NCBI GenBank assembly: GCA_003559575.1
Contig: PWKZ01000071.1
Location: forward strand, 1-38,409
DNA length: 38,409 nt
DNA from: Bradymonadales bacterium
GTDB lineage: Bacteria > Myxococcota_A > UBA9042 > PWKZ01
Direction of reading: 5' to 3'
Under the pieces are notes generated by a model. The model worked only from the letters and a program-made list of their open reading frames with translations. It was not told where the DNA came from and ran no database searches. Below are positions 27,301 through 34,182 of the stretch, one piece after another. Position 1 is the stretch's first letter. Every line of letters starts with the position of its first letter. The translations under genes and the position numbers were made by a program.

Positions 27301-27439
27301 TGTGGACCTCTTTCGTATACCGGACGCGCAACGCCTCACCGGAAGCCAGGGGCGCCTTACAGGCACCCACACCCACCAACGAAGCGGTCGCCGTCGTGGT
27401 GCCAACCAGCTTAAAAAAGCTGCGTCGAGATAAGTCCAT
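24377..27439 (-). CDS. fdhA: Selenocysteine formate dehydrogenase alpha subunit, Tat-exported
   Basis: This 1020-residue molybdenum/tungsten bis-MGD enzyme oxidises formate to CO2. The N-terminus has a twin-arginine signal (SRRSFFKLVG, residues 4-13). The [4Fe-4S] motif is CTFCGVGCGLICHVRDG near residue 50. Residue 201 is encoded by TGA at 26837-26839 in the context DHCARL-U-HSVTVAGLAA, aligning with the selenocysteine of E. coli FdnG. Reading continues in the same frame through FGRGCMTNHWND, so this is one gene and not two. Downstream are INIGGNTAENHP, further cofactor-binding stretches and the C-terminal MPD-binding domain ending in WGFKGMSTGAVTNDLSPS. Length matches FdnG-type enzymes (about 1015). 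It follows fdhE by 3 bases. It acts in the periplasm, with FdhB as likely partner. Confidence 0.94.
26808..26839 (-). promoter_or_regulatory. Selenocysteine UGA and SECIS-like hairpin in fdhA
   Basis: The UGA codon (26839-26837) is followed after 12 bases by a 6-bp stem, GUCGCC against GGCGGC (one G-U wobble), closing a GGUCU loop at 26818-26814. GGUCU begins 18 bases after the UGA, the same distance as in the E. coli fdhF SECIS, whose apical GGUCU is recognised by SelB. The selenocysteine incorporation genes themselves are not in this window. Confidence 0.88.
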
Positions 27440-27442
27440 CAG

Positions 27443-28351
27443 TCAACCCACCTCCTGCTCTAGATTGTCCAATTCGCTCGTGTTCACCCACTCCAGCTCG
27501 GAGCCGGGTGAAAAGCCTTCATGCCTGGCCAGCACATCATACGACAGCGTGGCCAGGTTGTGAATCGTCAAGTTGACCCCATCGTCGGCATCAAACTCAC
27601 GCAAGTCAAAAATCTTGTAATACCGGGAGCACGCCCTGCAGAAGTTGACCCTACAGGCGTCGGACCCTTCCACTGTGAAGAACCCCATATGCGCCTGATC
27701 CTCGTTGTCGCAAAACGGGCACTTGATCCGGGTATGTTCGAAGCGCGTGCGGCACAGCCAACATTCGAGGATCTTGGCGTTGTCTTCTCGGCGGAGCAAA
27801 CCGAAATGGGGCTTCGTGCCGCACGTGGGACACGCCCCGCCCTCCCACAGATCGGTGGGGACACTATCGATTAGCGCGCTCAAATCGTGGCGAACAAAGG
27901 CAGAGAAGGCACTCCCGAGCACGAACGAAGCGAGGTCGTTTTCGAGGCTCCCCTCCCGGGTCAGCCGCCGCTGGAACCCCAAGACGTCCTTGACGCCAAT
28001 CTCGGCTGGGGAAGCGGAGAGAAAGCGCGCGGTCTCGTCTCGGAAACTCTTGACCGTGTCATCCAGCTCGGCGTTGGCCGCCAGTATCTCGTCGGCGATC
28101 TGATCAAGGAGCCCGACGAACTGCTTCGTCTCGACCGCCGGTTCTGTGACGACCGAGCGTCCGCTGCGAATGCGCGCTGCAATTTCCGCCGGCGGGGGCA
28201 CCGGCGTCGTCGTGGACCGATCTTGGAAATAGTCGTTCATGACCCGATGAACAGCGCTGATGAACGGGGAGGTCGCGTCGAGGCTTTTGTAGATGAGGTT
28301 GCAGCGCGCAAGCTCTTTTTCAACGCTTTCGACACTGTCCAAGACTGGCAT
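27443..28351 (-). CDS. fdhE: Formate dehydrogenase accessory protein FdhE
   Basis: This 302-residue cytoplasmic maturation factor matches E. coli FdhE (309 residues), which is needed to activate membrane-bound, Tat-exported formate dehydrogenases. The C-terminal half carries rubredoxin-like CxxC pairs: GACPTCGTKPHFG, CWLCRTRF, IKCPFCDNED and NFCRACSRYYK. The ATG at 28351 has GAGAG about 6 bases upstream; longer upstream reading in the same frame is proline/arginine-rich and unlikely to be coding. It is the first gene of the fdhE-fdhA operon. The fdhA ribosome site (AGGAGG) lies inside its last codons. Confidence 0.92.
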   Translation of the reverse strand: MPVLDSVESVEKELARCNLIYKSLDATSPFISAVHRVMNDYFQDRSTTTPVPPPAEIAARIRSGRSVVTEPAVETKQFVGLLDQIADEILAANAELDDTVKSFRDETARFLSASPAEIGVKDVLGFQRRLTREGSLENDLASFVLGSAFSAFVRHDLSALIDSVPTDLWEGGACPTCGTKPHFGLLRREDNAKILECWLCRTRFEHTRIKCPFCDNEDQAHMGFFTVEGSDACRVNFCRACSRYYKIFDLREFDADDGVNLTIHNLATLSYDVLARHEGFSPGSELEWVNTSELDNLEQEVG

Positions 28352-28477
28352 CGCGACTCTCAGGCCCCGTATTCGGCGGACATCCACACAAACATCATCC
28401 GACCCCGTCGGCACAAGCGACGAGGCCGGACCGAAGGCGGTTCTAGGCCGAACGCTCCCACAGCGCGACCGGGCGGA

Positions 28478-28506
28478 ACGGTACAATAGGGGAGGTGGGG
28501 TGTCAA
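28478..28506 (-). promoter_or_regulatory. Candidate promoter for fdhE-fdhA
   Basis: On the minus strand, a perfect TTGACA (28506-28501) is followed after 17 bases by TACCGT (28483-28478), which keeps the three most conserved -10 positions. The leader to the fdhE ATG would be about 120 bases. A second perfect TTGACA on the plus strand (28525-28530) faces mrpE but has no good -10. Confidence 0.5.
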
Positions 28507-28586
28507 GCCGTTGGTCGTCGGGGATTGACACTACAGGAGCGGCTGGCACAGACTGAGTTGGTCGACTCGCTAACTCGGGGGGCACC

Positions 28587-29117
28587 TTGAAACTCAGGAA
28601 CGCCGTCGCCTCACTCGCCCTGCCCGCTCCTCTGGCGGTGGTTCTTTTCGCGCTGTGGGGGGTCTTCACCGGCGTCACGAGTTGGTCCGGCGTGGCCCTC
28701 GGCGCAGTGACCGCTTATCTCATCGCCCGGATCTCCTACGGGCTGCTTCGCCGGCGGCTCGACCCCAACTTGAACGTGATGATGGCGTTGCGTTTTCCGC
28801 TGTTCGCGCTGGTCCTCTTCGGCGAGATTGTCAAGGCCAACTGGGATGTCTTGAAGCGGGTCTTTGCGCCGACCATGCCTATAAGCCCTCGCATCACGTC
28901 GTTCGACTCTTTCTTGAGCTCGGATGTCGCCAAGACCACTCTCGCCAACTGCATCACCTTGACTCCCGGGACCGTCACCGTTGAACTCGACGGCTCCCGG
29001 TTCTATGTCCACTGCCTCGCTCGCGAACATGAGGAGGAGCTGCTGAAGGGACGGATGGAGCGGCTCGTGGCGTGGCTTTTTGCGGAGGGGCCGCCGGATT
29101 CGAGGAGGATTCGATGA
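28587..29117 (+). CDS. mrpE: Mrp-type Na+/H+ antiporter subunit E
   Basis: This 176-residue protein belongs to the MnhE/MrpE family. It has two or three N-terminal helices and the conserved soluble C-terminal part (LANCITLTPGTVTVELDGSRFYVHCL). The start is a TTG behind a GGGGGG run; no ATG fits the N-terminus. It is the first gene of the nine-gene antiporter operon and diverges from fdhE across a 235-base gap. The stop overlaps the next start (ATGA). MrpE is needed for assembly or stability of the complex in studied systems. Confidence 0.93.
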   Translation: MKLRNAVASLALPAPLAVVLFALWGVFTGVTSWSGVALGAVTAYLIARISYGLLRRRLDPNLNVMMALRFPLFALVLFGEIVKANWDVLKRVFAPTMPISPRITSFDSFLSSDVAKTTLANCITLTPGTVTVELDGSRFYVHCLAREHEEELLKGRMERLVAWLFAEGPPDSRRIR

Positions 29118-29386
29118 GCCGCTTCCTCCTGGCCATCGCCATCGCGCTCATGCTCAACGCGCTCGTTTGCCTGTACCGTGTCGTGCGCGGCCCCACCGCC
29201 CAGGATCGCCTCATCGGAGTCAACATCATCAACACCTCCGTGCTCGTGGTGCTGCTGCTCTCGTTCTTCGTCGCCGACCGACCGACCATGTATCTGGATA
29301 TCGCCCTTGTTTACGCGCTGCTCAACTTCATCGTCACCGTGGCGTTGTCTCGTTTCCTGGAGACAGGGAGAAAGCCCCTTGGCTGA
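29114..29386 (+). CDS. mrpF: Mrp-type antiporter subunit F
   Basis: This 90-residue protein has three helices and matches MnhF/MrpF. The family signature RVVRGPTAQDRLIGVNIINT follows the first helix. The AGGAGG-type site (29103-29108) lies 5 bases before the ATG. It overlaps mrpE upstream and mrpG downstream, so the three small subunits are translationally coupled. Confidence 0.94.
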   Translation: MSRFLLAIAIALMLNALVCLYRVVRGPTAQDRLIGVNIINTSVLVVLLLSFFVADRPTMYLDIALVYALLNFIVTVALSRFLETGRKPLG

Positions 29387-29744
29387 CGTCGTGACCGGCC
29401 TTCTGACCGCAACCCTATGCCTCATGGGGGTGGTCTTCTTCCTGGGCGGAACGGTGGGGCTCCTGCGATTGCCGGATCTCTACTCCCGCCTCCACCCCGT
29501 CACCAAAGGCGACACCCTGGGCGCGACGACGATCATCCTCGGCTTGTGCTTTCAGTCGGGGTTCAATCCCGACACGTTGAAGCTCTTTGCCATCATCGCC
29601 TTTCTACTCTTGTCGAGCGCCACGTGCGGCCACGCCATCGGGCGCAGCGCTTTTGTCCGCAAAGTTCGCCCATGGCAGACGCCCGCGGCCGCCCCCCGGG
29701 TGGAGAAACGCGAGGGAGAGTCGCGGGGATTGGAGGAGGCGTGA
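29379..29744 (+). CDS. mrpG: Mrp-type antiporter subunit G
   Basis: This 121-residue protein has three helices and matches MnhG/MrpG, with the signature GTVGLLRLPDLYSRLHPVTKGDTLG. The start is a TTG with GGGAG 8 bases upstream, inside the end of mrpF; an in-frame GTG at 29391 is the alternative. The charged tail after the last helix (about residues 88-121) is longer than the membrane part requires. Confidence 0.92.
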   Translation: MADVVTGLLTATLCLMGVVFFLGGTVGLLRLPDLYSRLHPVTKGDTLGATTIILGLCFQSGFNPDTLKLFAIIAFLLLSSATCGHAIGRSAFVRKVRPWQTPAAAPRVEKREGESRGLEEA

Positions 29745-30010
29745 GCGGAACGCTTGACTCGCTCTTACTCGTTCTCTTGGTGATCACCGCCGTGACGGTG
29801 GTGGTGCTCGAGGATCTGGTCGCGGCGGCGATGGTGTTCAGTGTCTACAGCCTGATCATGGCGGTCATCTGGGCGCGTCTGAGCGCCCCCGATGTGGCGC
29901 TCACCGAGGCCGCCGTGGGGGCTGGGGTGACAACGGTCCTGTTCATCATCACCATCTACAAGACTGCCGGGAGGCCCCGCGCGCGACGAGGTGGTCGGGA
30001 TGAGGGCTAA
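29741..30010 (+). CDS. MbhD-like (DUF4040) subunit, part of MrpA in other systems
   Basis: This 89-residue protein has three helices. The stretch LEDLVAAAMVFSVYSLIMAV and SAPDVALTEAAVGAGVTT are the signature of the MbhD/DUF4040 domain. In standard Mrp complexes this domain sits in the C-terminal part of MrpA; here it is a separate gene, as in Mbh/Mbs-type archaeal complexes and some bacterial Mrp clusters. It resembles a NuoJ-like half and probably lines part of the ion path. The start is a GTG overlapping the mrpG stop (GTGA). Confidence 0.9.
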   Translation: MSGTLDSLLLVLLVITAVTVVVLEDLVAAAMVFSVYSLIMAVIWARLSAPDVALTEAAVGAGVTTVLFIITIYKTAGRPRARRGGRDEG

Positions 30011-30776
30011 CCCGCCCGAGAAGAGTCGCCGCGTGTTTGGAGGTCGGGCGAATGTGCCGGTCCTGCTGGCGCTGGCGATCACCGGGACGGTGTTGCTCCA
30101 CGGAGTCAGTGATCTGCCCCCGATGGGGAACCCCACCAACCCCGACAAGACCCATGTAACGCCTCGTTACTTCGAGAACGGGCCCGAAGTGATCGGGGCA
30201 CGCAATCTCGTCGCCGGAGTGATCCTCAACTACCGCAACTACGATACGCTGGCCGAAGTGGTGGTGATCTTCGCCGCGTTGTGTGCCGTCATCGCGCTGC
30301 TGGGGCGGCACAAGCGGGGCGTCTGCCGCTCAATCGTCGACGCCGCGGGGGAGCGCGCCGGAGTGGTGATTCGGACGGTGACCCGCTTCTTGCTGCCGGT
30401 GATCCTGCTCTTCGCCGCCTACACCATCCTGCACGGCAAGGTCTCTCCGGGCGGCGGGTTCCAGGGCGCGGCGGTGCTGGGGGGCAGTATCATCGTTTTT
30501 ACCCTGGCGTTTGGGATGCCGGAGTCGACCCGGAGAATCACGCTCGGGCTGCGGGTCTCCTTCGAGAGCTTCGGGGTGCTCATCTTCGGGGCGATTGGGC
30601 TGTTGGCGATGGCTTTGGGGGCCAACTTTCTCACCCTGATGCTACCAGGCCTCCCAGGGGAGACGGCCGAGCCGGTCCGAGCGGTCCTGTTGGTGCTTCT
30701 GGAGTTCGGGATCGGCGCGTCGGGGGGCATGGTGTTCACCTCGATTGTCTTTGCCATGTTGCGAGAGGATGGATGA
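30000..30776 (+). CDS. mrpB: MbhE-MrpB fusion subunit
   Basis: This 258-residue protein has two parts. Residues 1-100 resemble MbhE, the extreme C-terminal domain of standard MrpA (GNPTNPDKTHVTPRYFEN, LVAGVILNYRNYDTLAEVVVIFAA). Residues 110-258 match MnhB/MrpB (RFLLPVILLFAAYTILHGKV, SPGGGFQGAAVLGGSI). I chose the ATG at 30000 because GAGGTGG lies upstream; a GTG at 29991 is possible. It overlaps the MbhD-like gene by 11 bases. The fusion moves an MrpA segment onto MrpB. Confidence 0.9.
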   Translation: MRANPPEKSRRVFGGRANVPVLLALAITGTVLLHGVSDLPPMGNPTNPDKTHVTPRYFENGPEVIGARNLVAGVILNYRNYDTLAEVVVIFAALCAVIALLGRHKRGVCRSIVDAAGERAGVVIRTVTRFLLPVILLFAAYTILHGKVSPGGGFQGAAVLGGSIIVFTLAFGMPESTRRITLGLRVSFESFGVLIFGAIGLLAMALGANFLTLMLPGLPGETAEPVRAVLLVLLEFGIGASGGMVFTSIVFAMLREDG

Positions 30777-30777
30777 C

Positions 30778-31146
30778 GTGAGCCGGGCTCTCATCGACAA
30801 CCTCAACTACACCGTGGCCGTCATCCTGTTCTTGGTGGGCCTCTATGCCGTGGCCGTGAAGCCCAACCTGATCAAGAAAGTCATGGGGCTCAATATCATG
30901 GAGACGGCCGCGTTCCTGTTCATCGTCTCCATCGGTTACTTGGATGGCGGAGCGGCGCCCGTCATGGACGGGACCCCCGAGAGCGGCTTCGTCAACCCCA
31001 TCCCCCAGGCACTCATCTTGACCGGGATCGTGGTGGCGGTGAGTATTACCGCCGTGGCACTCGTCATCTGCATCAAGCTGCAAGCTCGCTACGGGACACT
31101 CGACTCCAATGAGCTCCGGCGGATCATTGAGGGGGATGAGTCTTGA
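30778..31146 (+). CDS. mrpC: Mrp-type antiporter subunit C (NuoK-like)
   Basis: This 122-residue protein has three helices and matches MnhC/MrpC, the counterpart of NuoK in complex I (LIKKVMGLNIMETAAFLFIV; PIPQALILTGIVVAVSITAVAL). The GTG at 30778 has GAGAGG 9 bases upstream; an ATG at 30769 would add three residues but abuts that site. It overlaps the next gene by 4 bases. Confidence 0.93.
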   Translation: MSRALIDNLNYTVAVILFLVGLYAVAVKPNLIKKVMGLNIMETAAFLFIVSIGYLDGGAAPVMDGTPESGFVNPIPQALILTGIVVAVSITAVALVICIKLQARYGTLDSNELRRIIEGDES

Positions 31147-32633
31147 TTGCCTCAAAGCTCCCCATCTTGTTGACGGTGCTGCCGCTTTTGGGCGCCGCAA
31201 TGTGCCCGATTGTCGGCATGTGGAGTCGCAAGTGGAGCCGGGGGGTAGCGCTTTTCACTGTCGCGGCGACCACCGCCATCGCCTTTTTGCTCATCGGGAG
31301 CGTCTCTCCCGGCGCGGCGCTGAGCTACCACGTCGCCGGGTGGGCGCCCCCGTGGGGAATCGAGGTGCGGCTCGACTTCCTGGGCCTCTACCTGACCTGC
31401 ACCATAAGCAGCATCGGGCTCATGATCCTGATCTACTCGTGGCGCTATATTGAGCATGCGCTGGATGAGGAGCGGATCCCTTACTATTATGCACTCTACC
31501 TGCTCTCCCTGAGCGCCATGCTGGGGTGTTCGTCCGCCGGTGATCTCTTCAACCTCTTCGTATTCATGGAGATCTTCTCGGTCACTTGTTATGCTCTCGT
31601 GGCGCTCACCGGTGAAGGACGAGCGCTTAGAGCGAGCTTCAAGTATCTGCTGGTGGGAGCGGTCTCCAGTGTCTGCGTGTTGATGGCGATAGCGTTTCTC
31701 TACGGCAGTGTCGGCAGCCTCAACCTGATCGACATCGGCGCGCGGTTGGCCGGCACCCCGCATGTGTCGGCCGCCGGTGTGGCGTTGGTTTTGTTTTTGG
31801 TGGGGTTCGCCGTCAAGGCGGCGCTCTTCCCGGTTCACGTGTGGCTCCCCGACGCCCACTCACTGGCCCCGTCCCCCATCAGCGCCATGCTCTCGGCGCT
31901 CGTCATCAAGATGGGAGTGTTGGGCATCTTCAGGGTTTTGTTCACAATGTACGGACAGGGATTCGAAGAGAACAGCCTGGTCTGGAGCGGCGCCGCCGAA
32001 TTGCTCGCTTGGGCGGCGGCGATGGCAATCGTGGCGGGGGCGGCGATGGCAATCATTCAGACTGATCTCAAGCTGCTAATCGCCTACTCGTCGGTGGTTC
32101 ATATCGGCTACATTCTGCTCGGCCTATTTCTACTGAACTCCCGCGCCATGACCGGAGGGCTCTACAACATCCTGGCCCACGGCATGGCCAAGGCCTGCCT
32201 CTTTCTGGCGGCCGGCAGCCTCCTCTACAAACACGGTGTCCGCGACATCCGGCAGCTCAAGGGGCTGGGAGCGCGGATGCCGTTGACCGCGGGAGCGTTC
32301 ACGATAGCCTCTCTGTCCATTGTCGGGCTGCCGCCGAGCGCCGGGTTCATGGCCAAATGGCACATTCTGTGGGGAGCGGTGGAGAGAGGCCGGTACGCCT
32401 TCTTGGCGATGGCGCTGGCAGGCACCTTGCTATCGGCCGCCTACTTGTTCAGAGTCGTCTACATCCTTTTCTTCATGGGGCCCCCGGGACCTCGGCCACC
32501 CCGCGACGAGGTCCCCGCGACCATGTGGGCGCCGACCCTGATTTTGGCGCTGGGAACCCTGTTCTTCGGCGTCTTCGCCACGCTGCTGACGCCGTCGTTG
32601 CATGAGGTGGCGCGGCAGCTTCCGCTGCAGTGA
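31143..32633 (+). CDS. mrpD: Mrp-type antiporter subunit D, first copy
   Basis: This 496-residue polytopic protein belongs to the NuoL/M/N-MrpA/D antiporter-like family. The key helix-5 glutamate is in FVFMEIFSVTCYALVAL, the helix-7 lysine is in AVKAALFPVHVWLPDAHS, and a late lysine is in AGFMAKWHILWG, so a proton/cation path looks intact. The start is a TTG overlapping the mrpC stop, with a GAGGGGG site upstream. It is the first of three related large subunits in a row, and the one closest to MrpD in its HSLAPSPISAMLSALVIK segment. Confidence 0.94.
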   Translation: MIASKLPILLTVLPLLGAAMCPIVGMWSRKWSRGVALFTVAATTAIAFLLIGSVSPGAALSYHVAGWAPPWGIEVRLDFLGLYLTCTISSIGLMILIYSWRYIEHALDEERIPYYYALYLLSLSAMLGCSSAGDLFNLFVFMEIFSVTCYALVALTGEGRALRASFKYLLVGAVSSVCVLMAIAFLYGSVGSLNLIDIGARLAGTPHVSAAGVALVLFLVGFAVKAALFPVHVWLPDAHSLAPSPISAMLSALVIKMGVLGIFRVLFTMYGQGFEENSLVWSGAAELLAWAAAMAIVAGAAMAIIQTDLKLLIAYSSVVHIGYILLGLFLLNSRAMTGGLYNILAHGMAKACLFLAAGSLLYKHGVRDIRQLKGLGARMPLTAGAFTIASLSIVGLPPSAGFMAKWHILWGAVERGRYAFLAMALAGTLLSAAYLFRVVYILFFMGPPGPRPPRDEVPATMWAPTLILALGTLFFGVFATLLTPSLHEVARQLPLQ

Positions 32634-32688
32634 ACGAGGCCGGCTCCGCAAGGTTTCCCTTGAGGGCTGGGGGCACGGAGATGAGAGA

Positions 32689-34182
32689 TTGAGCGAGGCA
32701 ACCGGCTCCATGCTTCCACTGGCGATTGTTTGCGCGCCGTGGCTCTCCTTGATAGGAGCGCTCCTCTTCGGGCGCAGGCAACCTCCCTGGTTGGCAAAAG
32801 CCACCTACGTGGCGAGCCCGATTCTCACGCTCATTTTGATGTTGCCACTCTACCCTCTTGTCGGGGGCACGGCAGCGAGCGGCGCGAGCATCGAGCTAAA
32901 TCTGGTCGAGATGGCGCCCGGGATCAACCTCGGCTTCAGAGTCGACACCCTGGGGTATTACTTCGGATTGCTTCTTGCGACGCTGTGGGTTTTGGCCGGT
33001 GTCTACTCCCTCGGCTACATCCACACCAAGGAGACTCGCTACTATCTCTTTTTGGCGCTGAACCTCTCGTTTTGTCTCGGAGTGGTCTACTCCGCCAACA
33101 TGTTCACGCTCTTCATCTTCTACGAGCTGATGGGGCTGTTCACCTTCCCGCTCATCATCCACACCGAGACGGAGAAGGCCCGCCGGGCGGGGCTCAAGTA
33201 CCTGGTCTACACCTTGAGCGCCGGGGCGGTGCTCTTGGCGGCACTCATCCTGCAGTTCTACTACGGGGGGACGCTCTCGTTTCAAGGTCACGGGATCTTC
33301 GCTCCCACCGAGGTGGGACGCGCGGTGTTGCTCGTGATCTTTGCCATCTACATGGCCGGCTTTGGGGTCAAGGCCTGTCTCATGCCCCTGCACGGATGGG
33401 TCCCCGACGCCCACCCAGCCGCCCCCGCGCCGGCCAGCGCGCTGCTCTCGGGGGTCATTCTGAAGATGGGCGTGTTCGGGATAATCCGGGTCCTGCACGA
33501 CGTCTTCGGCCTTGAACTCCTTCGTGACCTGGGTGTCTCGCTGCCGATGATGTTCATCGCCGGCTTCACCATCGTGACGGCCTCGCTGTTCGCCATCACC
33601 CAGGACGATCTGAAGCGCAGGCTGGCCTACTCCAGCGTGGCCCAGGTCTCCTACGTCATCCTCGGGCTGTTCATGTTGTCGCCGCGCGACGGCACCCTCG
33701 GCGGCATCCTGCACGTCGCGCACCACGCCGTCATGAAGGGGACGCTCTTTCTCTGTGCCGGCATCATCGCGCACGAGACCGGCAAGCATAAAGTAAGTGA
33801 GCTGCAGGGGGTCGGCGCGAGGCTCCCGTTGACGATGACCGCCTTCACGATCGCCGCGCTCGGAATGATGGGAATGCCGCTCACATGCGGCTTTATCTCC
33901 AAATGGCTGCTGGGCCTGGGGGCCATCTCGATGCAACAGCCCGCGTTCATCGCGGTGCTGCTGGTGAGCTCTCTTTTGAACGCCGTCTACTTCCTCCCCA
34001 TCATATACACCGCCTTCTTCAGGGAGGACGCATCTCAGTCTCCCACGGGGGCGGAGACATCAAAGACGATGTTGGTGCCGACCCTCGTCTGCGTCGCCTT
34101 CGTGTTGCTGCTTGGGATCTTCGCCACCGCCCCAGGGCTGCCGCTCTCACTCGTTGAGCTGGTTGTCGGGGCGCTCACATGA
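32689..34182 (+). CDS. Antiporter-like subunit (NuoM/MrpD family), second copy
   Basis: This 497-residue member of the same antiporter-like family keeps the glutamate (FIFYELMGLFTFPLIIH), helix-7 lysine (GVKACLMPLHGWVPDAHPAAPAPASALLSGV region) and late lysine (CGFISKWLLGLG). It differs enough from the first copy to be an old duplicate. I chose a TTG at 32689 (GGAG about 10 bases upstream); an ATG at 32710 would drop seven residues. It lies 55 bases after mrpD and overlaps the third copy by 4 bases. The numbering of such paralogues varies between clusters. Confidence 0.9.
   Translation: MSEATGSMLPLAIVCAPWLSLIGALLFGRRQPPWLAKATYVASPILTLILMLPLYPLVGGTAASGASIELNLVEMAPGINLGFRVDTLGYYFGLLLATLWVLAGVYSLGYIHTKETRYYLFLALNLSFCLGVVYSANMFTLFIFYELMGLFTFPLIIHTETEKARRAGLKYLVYTLSAGAVLLAALILQFYYGGTLSFQGHGIFAPTEVGRAVLLVIFAIYMAGFGVKACLMPLHGWVPDAHPAAPAPASALLSGVILKMGVFGIIRVLHDVFGLELLRDLGVSLPMMFIAGFTIVTASLFAITQDDLKRRLAYSSVAQVSYVILGLFMLSPRDGTLGGILHVAHHAVMKGTLFLCAGIIAHETGKHKVSELQGVGARLPLTMTAFTIAALGMMGMPLTCGFISKWLLGLGAISMQQPAFIAVLLVSSLLNAVYFLPIIYTAFFREDASQSPTGAETSKTMLVPTLVCVAFVLLLGIFATAPGLPLSLVELVVGALT

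Noticed and set aside
28544-28561. TGGCAC followed by TTGG upstream of mrpE, as a sigma54 promoter
   Set aside because: The gap is 8 bases where 5 is required, and the -12 GC is missing.
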